Part shown: positions 1 through 5,307 of the stretch, piece after piece | Layout: each line of letters begins with the position of its first letter | How positions within the stretch are numbered: the stretch's first letter is position 1 | DNA from: Eudoraea sp. | Lineage (GTDB): Bacteria; Bacteroidota; Bacteroidia; Flavobacteriales; Flavobacteriaceae | Assembly: GCA_024642325.1 (NCBI GenBank) | Contig: JAHEBI010000205.1 | Location: 1-5,307 of the forward strand | Length of the DNA: 5,307 bases | Direction of reading: 5' to 3' | Notes under the pieces: generated by a model | What the model saw: only the letters and a program-made list of their open reading frames with translations | Told to the model about the DNA's origin: nothing | Database searches by the model: none | Program-made: the position numbers and the translations under genes

Positions 1-922
1 CACCTGCCACAATTGCCTTATTTATGAAGCCATTTTGAGGTGCTTTTATATAATACATATCATTTCTCATACTATAATTAGTAAATTCATTCTCCAATTT
101 TGTTACCTGGGCCTCGGAATCAAATTGATTGGATTGCGCAGTAAACATATCACTTTGAGCTTTGGATATTTTATCTGTATACTCGGCATTTACCCGACTG
201 GTTTCAAACTTAGCATTGAGAACCTCATTTTTGGCTGCGAGTAATTTGTTTTCCTGTGAGATGAGTTTAGCCTGGGTTTCCTGTAATTTCAGCTTTTTTT
301 CTTCAACATCTGTAACCGCCTTTAAACCTTCGTTTTGCAGTTGTACAACCCTGTTATATTGTCTTTCGGCTATACTAATATTTGTTTTTGCAGCTTCCAG
401 ATCAATACTGTCACTTTGAACCTTTAATTTCGCTTGAATCAATTTATTTTCAGCCTGCTGAAATTTTAAATTTCTTTCATTAATCAAAGCATCGATCTGG
501 TTGTTGAGCGCTTTGACCTTTCCTCCATAAGAAACAACGGCATTAGATTTTGCCACAATTTGCTGACCGGTACGTTCCGCAAGATTAGGATCGAAGTACT
601 CATTTTTAATTTCTGAAATAAACAAAATGGTATCGCCCTTTTTTACATAATCCCCTTCCTGTACAAACCATTTCTCTATTCGCCCAGGAATGGGGGATTG
701 AATCGTCTGAGGCCTTTGATCGGGCTTAAGAGTGGTAAGATATCCAGTGCCTGAGACATTTTGGGTCCAGGGCAGGAATAGAACAATTAATCCTGTAAAC
801 GCGAAAATCAAAAGGAAGCGGTTAAAATGCTTATAATGTCTGGTATGAAAGACTTCCCTGGCTGAAATAAATTGTGTCAGGTCTACCTTTTGGTTTAATT
901 TATTTGGAGATATATTGAGCAT
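1..922 (-). CDS. HlyD-family periplasmic adaptor (membrane fusion) protein, C-terminus cut by window edge
   Basis: Periplasmic adaptor that would link the inner membrane ABC protein encoded just upstream to an outer membrane channel. The frame is open from the ATG at 922 to the left edge, giving 307 residues; family members usually have about 400-450, so the C-terminal barrel part is missing here. Visible order: a cytoplasmic N-terminus (about 1-34), one membrane segment (about 35-51, FLLIFAFTGLIVLFLPW), the first half of a biotinyl/lipoyl-like domain (about 72-103, with PGRIEKWFVQEGDYVKKGD), a long helical, Gln/Lys/Glu-rich coiled-coil hairpin (about 115-285), then the return strand of the lipoyl domain (YIKAPQNGFI, 291-300). 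The hairpin tip RVVQLQNEGLKAVTDVE (191-207) resembles the TolC-contacting RLxxL...(I/V)(S/T) tip of adaptors such as AcrA but looks two residues longer. The start lies 5 bases after the ABC stop codon, so the two are surely co-transcribed. No Shine-Dalgarno is seen. The substrate is unknown. Confidence 0.92.
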   Translation of the reverse strand, partial: MLNISPNKLNQKVDLTQFISAREVFHTRHYKHFNRFLLIFAFTGLIVLFLPWTQNVSGTGYLTTLKPDQRPQTIQSPIPGRIEKWFVQEGDYVKKGDTILFISEIKNEYFDPNLAERTGQQIVAKSNAVVSYGGKVKALNNQIDALINERNLKFQQAENKLIQAKLKVQSDSIDLEAAKTNISIAERQYNRVVQLQNEGLKAVTDVEEKKLKLQETQAKLISQENKLLAAKNEVLNAKFETSRVNAEYTDKISKAQSDMFTAQSNQFDSEAQVTKLENEFTNYSMRNDMYYIKAPQNGFINKAIVAG

Positions 923-927
923 GTCTT

Positions 928-2595
928 TTAACTTTCGTTTATTATTTTACCTTTATCCATGGTGATAATTCTTGTACAATGTTTTTTCCAATTGTCATTC
1001 TGACTAATTACAACTAAAGCCCAAGGTCTGGTTTTGCTTGAAAGGAAGTCCATAATCTCCTGGGTTTCCACTGTATCAAATTGATCCAACGGGTCTTTTA
1101 GAATCAACAACCTGGGTTTTCTAACTATACTTCGTGCAAGAACAATTTTTTTAGAAATAACATAAGGAATTTGCTGTCCTTCGGGATACAACATTGATTT
1201 CAGACCATAAGGTTGTTCCTTCACAAATTTTGTCAAGCCCACCTTTTCTAGTGCCCAGTATACATCCTTATCAGAGATGTCACTATCGCCAAAAGTTATA
1301 TTTTCCAAAATACTACCTTCAAAAGGAGACTCTTCAGCTAAAGACTGGCCCAAATGTGAGCGGTAATAGTTTAAATTAATTGATTTTAAAGAAACATTGT
1401 TAATAAAAATATCCCCTTGATCAGGCTCTATTATGCCGGCCACTAACCTTAGTAAAGTAGATTTGCCAGAACCACTGCCACCCTGAATTAAAATACTGCA
1501 TTGAGGTGTTATTTTTAAAGAAACAGCATCAATAATATGTTTGTTTCTTCCGGGGACATTGTAGCTGACATCTTCCAGCTCAACCACAAAACCTTCATCA
1601 TCTTTAAATGGTTTTTCTCCGTTCTGTGGCTCCAATTCTTTGTCCACTACCTGGCCTAACTTTTCGAGAGAGGTGAGTAAATCGTAGAGCGTTTCTAATC
1701 CCAAAATCAATTTTTCTACTGAGCTTATCACCAATAGGATAATGATTTCGGCAGCAACAAATTGTCCTATATTCATCTCCTGATTAAGGACAAGAATCCC
1801 CCCTATTAGCAATAAGCCCAGGGTTACCAGAACTTTAAAACCAATCATTTGAATATACTGAATCACTAATATCCGAAAGTGACTTTCCCGGGCACTAAGA
1901 TAGTCAGTCACTAAAGCATCAGTTTTATTCATGGCCAAATTAGTTTTACCAGACAGCTTAAAACTAACTATTGAACGCGCTACCTCCTGTATCCAGTGGG
2001 CAACTTTATATTTGTTTTTTGATTCATCCAAACTGGTCTCCATCCCTCTTTGTGCAGTAAATTTGAAGACCACGTATATAAGTAGCAGCAACAGAATCCC
2101 ATAAATAATGAAAAAAGGATGATAGAATGAGAGTAAAAGTAGTCCCAGAATTATTTGTAACAAAGCTGCCGGGAAATCAATTAAAATTTTAGAAAGCCCT
2201 TTCTGTACATTTAGAGTATCAAAAAAACGATTAGCTAACTCCGGGGGATAGAAGTTAATTAATTGATTCATCTTAATTTTCGGGAACCGATAGGCAAACT
2301 CAAAAGCAGATCTTGTAAATATTTTTTGCTGTACATTTTCAATAATTCGTATCTGCATTAATTGCAGCACACCAACAAAAGCGACAGCCAGGGTTACCAG
2401 TATAACCAATACAATCCAGGAAGTACTCACCTGGGCACCTTGTATGAGGTTTATTATAGCTTGTATCCCTAATGGAAGGGATAAATTGACGATACCTGCA
2501 AATATGGCATAGTAAAATACCTGAAGAATATCTCTCTTATCAAGCTTTAGCAGTCCTATTAAACGCTGCCAGGCACTAAGAATATTTTTGGCCAT
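928..2595 (-). CDS. ABC exporter half-transporter (membrane domain plus ATPase domain) with a degenerate nucleotide-binding domain
   Basis: A 555-residue type I exporter-like protein, expected to dimerise in the inner membrane and work with the HlyD adaptor encoded next. The membrane domain has about six segments (roughly 25-50, 58-80, 140-157, 160-179, 244-270, 277-300); the ATPase domain is about 335-555. There is no N-terminal C39 peptidase domain, so leader-peptide cleavage is not indicated. Walker A is intact (GGSGSGKS, 372-379). The other motifs depart from consensus: the A-loop Tyr position is Val347, the Q-loop Gln is Ala420, the signature LSGGQ is IPYVI (476-480), the Walker B Asp is Lys500, the catalytic Glu is Asp501, and the H-loop His is Gln532. 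The alignment is unambiguous because the flanking residues are kept (KKIVLARSIVRKPRLLIL; D-loop Asp507). The frame is complete and the membrane domain well formed, so this does not look like a decaying gene. The start at 2595 overlaps the TetR gene by 20 bases, suggesting translational coupling. Efflux or secretion is inferred; the substrate is unknown. Confidence 0.93.
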   Translation of the reverse strand: MAKNILSAWQRLIGLLKLDKRDILQVFYYAIFAGIVNLSLPLGIQAIINLIQGAQVSTSWIVLVILVTLAVAFVGVLQLMQIRIIENVQQKIFTRSAFEFAYRFPKIKMNQLINFYPPELANRFFDTLNVQKGLSKILIDFPAALLQIILGLLLLSFYHPFFIIYGILLLLLIYVVFKFTAQRGMETSLDESKNKYKVAHWIQEVARSIVSFKLSGKTNLAMNKTDALVTDYLSARESHFRILVIQYIQMIGFKVLVTLGLLLIGGILVLNQEMNIGQFVAAEIIILLVISSVEKLILGLETLYDLLTSLEKLGQVVDKELEPQNGEKPFKDDEGFVVELEDVSYNVPGRNKHIIDAVSLKITPQCSILIQGGSGSGKSTLLRLVAGIIEPDQGDIFINNVSLKSINLNYYRSHLGQSLAEESPFEGSILENITFGDSDISDKDVYWALEKVGLTKFVKEQPYGLKSMLYPEGQQIPYVISKKIVLARSIVRKPRLLILKDPLDQFDTVETQEIMDFLSSKTRPWALVVISQNDNWKKHCTRIITMDKGKIINES

Positions 2596-3274
2596 TTTTT
2601 TTAATATTTAAGGTGTTAAAGACGAGGTGTTTAAAGTACTCTGTAGGCGTAGTTTTGAGATCGCAACTTGTTAAAGAAGAAAAATGATCCATCAAAAAAT
2701 ACTGATGTAATGAACCTTCAATTAGTGTACTGGCAAGGCTGGAAGGATATGGATACCCTGCATTTACTTCTTTAATTATCTGACTCATTCTATTGACCAG
2801 CCTTTTATATATTACAAAATATCCTTCCTTATTCTCCTGATCTACTTCTTTGGTTAGGTACGATTTGGAGTATTCATTTATAACTATTTTGTTAAGTAAA
2901 ATCTCATTGATATGTGAAAACGCCGAGTCAACTTCTGTGGCCCTTGTGAGAATCTCTATAGCCTTATCCAATTTTTCTTTAGGATCAGTAATGCTGTGAG
3001 TGGCAAACACAAGCTGGTACTCCAACCAGCCCCAATACCATGAAGCCAGATAAAGTAGAAGTTTGTGTTTATTTTCAAAATAGCGATATATGGAACTTTC
3101 ATTTGACCCTATCCGCACTCCCAGCTTTTTAAAAGTAAAATTTTCAAACCCCATAGTATGGATCATGAGAATGCTGTCTTCAACTATTTTTTTCCCAAGA
3201 GTGGAGGACTCAGGATCCTTCAAATACAACTTATCATTAATCACAATTTTTACAGACTGTAATAACCTATCCAT
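2576..3274 (-). CDS. TetR-family transcriptional regulator, likely local repressor of the ABC-HlyD operon
   Basis: A 232-residue DNA-binding regulator. The N-terminal TetR helix-turn-helix lies at about 26-72, including the FENFTFKKLGVRIGSNESSI stretch (43-62) and the typical recognition-helix end YRYFENKHKLL (63-73). It is preceded by about 25 extra residues. The C-terminal part (about 75-225) is helical and has the size of a ligand-binding and dimerisation domain; it is not recognisable enough to name an effector. It is the first gene of the operon. Its last 20 bases overlap the start of the ABC gene, which fits co-transcription and translational coupling. A promoter box and three operator-like palindromes lie immediately upstream, so autoregulation is likely, with an effector releasing the protein and inducing the pump. 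Repression rather than activation is an inference from family habit and operator position. The ATG at 3274 gives the full helix-turn-helix and sits about 17 bases after the expected transcription start; no Shine-Dalgarno is visible. Confidence 0.92.
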   Translation of the reverse strand: MDRLLQSVKIVINDKLYLKDPESSTLGKKIVEDSILMIHTMGFENFTFKKLGVRIGSNESSIYRYFENKHKLLLYLASWYWGWLEYQLVFATHSITDPKEKLDKAIEILTRATEVDSAFSHINEILLNKIVINEYSKSYLTKEVDQENKEGYFVIYKRLVNRMSQIIKEVNAGYPYPSSLASTLIEGSLHQYFLMDHFSSLTSCDLKTTPTEYFKHLVFNTLNIKKNGQKYS

Positions 3275-3296
3275 TAATTAATTGTTTAAAAACGAA

Positions 3297-3304
3297 CAAA
3301 TATA
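3297..3304 (-). promoter_or_regulatory. Bacteroidota-type -7 promoter box for the TetR-ABC-HlyD operon
   Basis: Read on the minus strand the box is TATATTTG, an exact match to the Bacteroidota -7 consensus TAnnTTTG. It lies 22 bases before the TetR start codon, which would give a short leader of roughly 17 bases. I see no convincing TTTG-type -33 element at the expected distance; that stretch is occupied by palindromes instead, which would fit a promoter controlled by a bound regulator. Confidence 0.55.
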
Positions 3305-3320
3305 ATAGTATTACTATTAT
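3302..3320. promoter_or_regulatory. Operator-like palindrome 1 (perfect 9-base arms)
   Basis: ATAATAGTATTACTATTAT is a perfect inverted repeat with 9-base arms around the single base at 3311. It overlaps the last three bases of the -7 box and fills the promoter spacer, so a bound TetR dimer would block RNA polymerase. The length and symmetry suit a TetR operator. The sequence is AT-rich, which makes chance symmetry easier, but the core TAGTATTACTA carries conserved G and C positions repeated in the next palindrome. Confidence 0.6.
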
Positions 3321-3327
3321 TATATAA

Positions 3328-3338
3328 TAGTTTAACTA
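3328..3338. promoter_or_regulatory. Operator-like palindrome 2
   Basis: TAGTTTAACTA is a perfect 11-base inverted repeat centred at 3333, exactly 22 bases from the centre of palindrome 1, and shares its form TAGTWTWACTA. The 8-base stretch ATAATAGT at 3324-3331 also repeats the left arm of palindrome 1 (3302-3309) at the same 22-base offset. It would sit near position -42 of the TetR promoter. It is read as a second binding site on the same face of the helix. Confidence 0.5.
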
Positions 3339-3349
3339 ATTTTTAACCA

Positions 3350-3360
3350 TAGTATTGCTG
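3350..3360. promoter_or_regulatory. Operator-like site 3 (degenerate palindrome)
   Basis: TAGTATTGCTG is centred at 3355, again 22 bases from its neighbour. Its left half equals that of palindrome 1, while the right half is degenerate, so only three of five base pairs are symmetrical. ATAGTATTGCT (3349-3359) matches ATAGTATTACT (3305-3315) at 10 of 11 positions. It could be a weaker third site; on its own it would not be called. Confidence 0.35.
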
Positions 3361-3425
3361 GTTTTTATAAACTAGTGATAGCATTAAATACCTAATCATA
3401 ATTAATTCAATTCAGATTTATGCCA

Positions 3426-3433
3426 TATCTTTA
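3426..3433 (+). promoter_or_regulatory. Possible -7 box for the tag operon
   Basis: TATCTTTA matches the Bacteroidota TAnnTTTG box at all but the last fixed position and lies 18 bases before the tag start codon. It is the best match on this strand between 3361 and 3451. No clear -33 element is seen, so this is a weak call. Confidence 0.25.
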
Positions 3434-3451
3434 TTTAAAAGATCAAAACCT

Positions 3452-4015
3452 ATGGCAATTCACAGATGTGGCTGGTGTTTAGGGGATCAGCTATACGAAG
3501 CCTATCACGATAACGAATGGGGTGTTCCCGTAAAAGATGATACTACATTATTTGAATTCCTTGTTCTGGAAACTTTTCAGGCTGGCTTAAGTTGGCTTAC
3601 CATACTTAAGAAGCGGGATAATTTCAGGAAAGCCTTCGACAATTTTGATTATAAAAAGATTTCAAAGTACAACCAATCCAAGATTGACAGTTTACTTCAG
3701 GATGCAGGTATTATTCGCAATAAACTAAAAATTAATGCTACCGTTACCAATGCCCAATCATTTCTACAAGTACAAAAGGAATTTGGAAGTTTCAGTAACT
3801 ATATCTGGGGTTTTGTAAATGGAAAAACCATAAAAAACAGTATTTCAAATCATAAGGATACCCCTGCGAAAACAGCTCTTTCTGATATCCTGAGTAAGGA
3901 TTTAAAAAAACGCGGGTTTAAATTTGTTGGGAGCACTGTGGTATATGCCCATATGCAGGCCACCGGAATGGTTAATGATCACGAAGTAAATTGTTTTAGA
4001 TATGAACAGGTATAG
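3452..4015 (+). CDS. tag: DNA-3-methyladenine glycosylase I
   Basis: Base-excision repair enzyme that removes 3-methyladenine from alkylated DNA in the cytoplasm, leaving an abasic site. The 187 residues match the length and whole pattern of E. coli Tag (about 187 residues). Visible signatures: RCGWC at 5-9, YHDNEWGVP at 18-26, LETFQAGLSWLTILKKR at 39-55, DAGIIRN at 84-90, LKKRGFKFVGS at 151-161 and the C-terminal NDHEVNC at 175-181. The four zinc ligands of the family are present (Cys6, His19, His177, Cys181), as are the active-site Glu40 (E. coli Glu38) and the base-pocket aromatics Tyr15, Tyr18 and Trp48. The enzyme should therefore be active. It is divergent from the TetR operon across a 177-base gap and its last 14 bases overlap the next gene, so it probably leads a three-gene operon. 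The ATG at 3452 sits at the expected N-terminus, with no Shine-Dalgarno. Confidence 0.97.
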   Translation: MAIHRCGWCLGDQLYEAYHDNEWGVPVKDDTTLFEFLVLETFQAGLSWLTILKKRDNFRKAFDNFDYKKISKYNQSKIDSLLQDAGIIRNKLKINATVTNAQSFLQVQKEFGSFSNYIWGFVNGKTIKNSISNHKDTPAKTALSDILSKDLKKRGFKFVGSTVVYAHMQATGMVNDHEVNCFRYEQV

Positions 4016-4592
4016 GGGCATAGCATTAGTTTTATTTACCTCATTAATGGCCTGGACATCTATAGCACAGGTGAAGGTTGAACGCCAACATCGTATAAAA
4101 AAAACCCAGTTCCCTCAGGTTGCTCATGAATTCATTAAAGAGGAACTGAGAGACGTTAAAAATATACGTTTCTATAAGGAAACAGACACTTCAAAGATTA
4201 ATTACGAAGCTAAGTTTAAAAAAGACAAACTTTTTTACGGACTCGGTTTTGATCAATATGGCAAGTTGCAGGATATCGTAATTATCATTAAAAATTTGGA
4301 CATCCCTAAGGAAACCTGGACTAATATAACACTTGTTCTAGAGGAAAAATTTAACAAATATAAAGTCAGACAGATTCAACAGCAGTATCCTGTTACTTCT
4401 AATCAAAATATTAAGATTACACTAAAAAATGCATTCCAGAACCTTATGATTCCTTCCATTAATTATGAATTATTGGTGTCGGGGAAAATAGGCGATGAAC
4501 GTATGGATTATGAACTATTATTTAGCGCAAACGGGGATTTTCTGAGAATGAAAGAATCCCTTCCGGCCAACTATGATCATGTCCTTTATTAA
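4002..4592 (+). CDS. Exported PepSY-like protein with internal duplication, function unknown
   Basis: A 196-residue protein with a clear signal peptide: basic start MNRYRG, hydrophobic stretch IALVLFTSLMAW, and probable cleavage near SIA-Q (residue 22-23). It therefore acts in the periplasm or at the outer membrane; there is no lipobox cysteine. The mature part seems to hold two copies of one fold, each a helix followed by beta strands. Copy one is at about 34-95, with INYE (66-69) followed by YGLGFDQYGKL (79-89). Copy two is at about 104-185, with INYE (153-156) followed by YELLFSANGDFL (170-181). This resembles the PepSY-like (beta-lactamase-inhibitor-like) exported proteins common in Bacteroidota, but that assignment is by eye and moderate. 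The start overlaps tag by 14 bases and the end overlaps the next gene by 20 bases, so the gene is probably translationally coupled on both sides. Its partnership with the outer membrane protein downstream is inferred from position only. Confidence 0.85.
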   Translation: MNRYRGIALVLFTSLMAWTSIAQVKVERQHRIKKTQFPQVAHEFIKEELRDVKNIRFYKETDTSKINYEAKFKKDKLFYGLGFDQYGKLQDIVIIIKNLDIPKETWTNITLVLEEKFNKYKVRQIQQQYPVTSNQNIKITLKNAFQNLMIPSINYELLVSGKIGDERMDYELLFSANGDFLRMKESLPANYDHVLY

Positions 4593-5262
4593 TCATAAGG
4601 TCCTAATTGGTTTTCTTTTATTCTTTGCTGTCCTGAGAGGTCAGGAAAATCTAACTTCATTTATTGAACCCCGTTTAGCTATAAATTATAGCCTTTCCAA
4701 TTTATATTCACATAATTGGGCTATTGCCAACAGGTATGTAATGTATCAATCAAACGAAATAAAATTTAATGCCCGTCAATTTTTTCTGGAACACTTTTCA
4801 AATTTTAAAATCAGGGAGAATCAAAGTCTTGGTCTTGGTGTTTCCTATAGGTTATCCCAAATATTTGAGGAGGAAAGAGTAAATGAATTTCGCATAACCG
4901 AACAATACAATTTATTTTACAGACCACATATCGTTCGTTTTGGACATAGATTTAGAGCAGAACAACGGATCACATCACTTCAGTCCTTCCATCGATTTCG
5001 ATATAGATTTACTATTGACCTACCTCTAAATGGGCAGAATTCAGATACTGGCAAAAGTTATTTTATAGGATATACAGAAACTTTACTGAATGTGGGTGAG
5101 GGCCTTGCTCCAATATACGACAAAAGATTCAGCGCCAATTTTGGCTGGCTATTGACCAAGGTAACTAAGCTTCAGATTGGATCTGAGTACAGGTTACTCT
5201 ATTCGTCCGGTATAGTTCAAAATATATTGCTATGGCGTACTTCAGTAATTCTTAGTCTGTAA
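4573..5262 (+). CDS. DUF2490-like outer membrane beta-barrel protein
   Basis: A 229-residue protein with an N-terminal signal peptide (hydrophobic VLIGFLLFFAVL at 10-21, cleavage probably near Gly23-Gln24). After it come alternating short beta strands rich in Tyr, Phe and Arg, as in a small outer membrane barrel. Family-like stretches are EHFSNFKIRENQSLGLGVSY (73-92), NEFRITEQYN (104-113), RFGHRFRAEQR (122-132), FHRFRYRFTIDLPLNG (139-154) and GWLLTKVTKLQIGSEYRL (191-208). The pattern of Arg-rich strands and the closing GWLL...KLQ.G.EYR block match DUF2490 proteins as I remember them; their function is not established. The ATG at 4573 overlaps the preceding gene by 20 bases; a second ATG two codons on (4579) would serve equally well. 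The last residues (SVILSL) form a strand but lack the usual terminal aromatic residue. It ends the operon, and no convincing terminator hairpin follows. Confidence 0.85.
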   Translation: MIMSFINHKVLIGFLLFFAVLRGQENLTSFIEPRLAINYSLSNLYSHNWAIANRYVMYQSNEIKFNARQFFLEHFSNFKIRENQSLGLGVSYRLSQIFEEERVNEFRITEQYNLFYRPHIVRFGHRFRAEQRITSLQSFHRFRYRFTIDLPLNGQNSDTGKSYFIGYTETLLNVGEGLAPIYDKRFSANFGWLLTKVTKLQIGSEYRLLYSSGIVQNILLWRTSVILSL

Positions 5263-5307
5263 TATTTTTAGGAATTCCTTCCTCGGTATTTCTTCAGCAC
5301 CTAAACT
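5242..5307 (-). CDS. Possible C-terminal tail of a convergent gene cut by the right edge
   Basis: On the minus strand one frame stays open from the right edge for 21 codons to a TGA at 5244-5242. It reads SLGAEEIPRKEFLKILQTKN and then Tyr. The other two minus frames close within a few codons of the edge. The charged, helical composition looks like a genuine protein C-terminus, and a convergent neighbour would explain why no terminator follows the outer membrane gene. It would overlap that gene by 21 bases. The piece is far too short to identify and could be a chance open frame. Confidence 0.35.
   Translation of the reverse strand, partial: SLGAEEIPRKEFLKILQTKNY

Noticed and set aside
35..419. 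Plus-strand open frames of 69 and 85 codons
   Set aside because: They lie antisense inside the HlyD-family gene, whose minus-strand frame has clear domain structure; no recognisable protein features of their own.
1194..1379. Plus-strand open frame of 61 codons
   Set aside because: Antisense within the ATPase domain of the ABC gene; a shadow frame.
928..2595. Bacteriocin-type exporter with a C39 leader peptidase
   Set aside because: The protein starts directly with the membrane domain and is only 555 residues long, leaving no room for a peptidase domain.
928..2595. ABC gene as a pseudogene because of its missing catalytic residues
   Set aside because: There is no frameshift or internal stop, the membrane domain and Walker A are well kept, and the operon spacing is intact; coordinated replacement with retained flanks looks like divergence, not decay.
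2595..2602. Run of eight A (minus strand) in the TetR-ABC overlap as a programmed frameshift site fusing the two proteins
   Set aside because: The ABC frame is +1 relative to TetR, so the usual -1 slip would not reach it. The ABC gene also has its own well-placed ATG, so simple translational coupling is enough.
3090..3281. Plus-strand open frame of 63 codons
   Set aside because: Antisense to the helix-turn-helix part of the TetR gene; a shadow frame.
5270..5279. AGGAATTCCT palindrome after the DUF2490-like gene as a terminator
   Set aside because: The 10-base palindrome has no loop and no following T-run, so it cannot form a normal intrinsic terminator hairpin; probably chance.

Overview
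The window looks like chromosomal DNA of a member of the Bacteroidota, most likely a flavobacterium. This is an inference from the AT-rich composition, the lack of clear Shine-Dalgarno sequences before the genes, a promoter box of the Bacteroidota type (TAnnTTTG), and proteins typical of that group (a DUF2490-like outer membrane protein and a PepSY-like exported protein). No RNA gene, insertion sequence, CRISPR array or origin was seen.

Left half, minus strand (3274 down to 1): a tight operon reading TetR-type regulator, ABC exporter half-transporter, then a HlyD-type periplasmic adaptor that runs off the left edge. The regulator and ABC genes overlap by 20 bases, and the ABC and HlyD genes are 5 bases apart. 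Together they look like a regulated tripartite efflux or secretion pump; an outer membrane TolC-like channel would be expected beyond the left edge but is not visible. The most unusual feature is the ABC protein. Its Walker A motif is intact, but the A-loop, Q-loop, signature motif, Walker B aspartate, catalytic glutamate and H-loop histidine are all replaced, although the reading frame is complete.

Centre (3275-3451): a 177-base divergent intergenic region. It holds a good promoter box for the regulator operon and three operator-like palindromes, TAGTWTWACTA or a decayed form of it, centred at 3311, 3333 and 3355. The centres are exactly 22 bases, or two helical turns, apart. The first overlaps the promoter box, which suggests autorepression by the TetR protein.

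Right half, plus strand (3452-5262): three overlapping genes, probably one operon. They are tag (DNA-3-methyladenine glycosylase I, with all key residues present), an exported PepSY-like protein with an apparent internal duplication, and a DUF2490-like outer membrane beta-barrel protein. At the right edge the minus strand stays open for 21 codons and may be the tail of a convergent gene.
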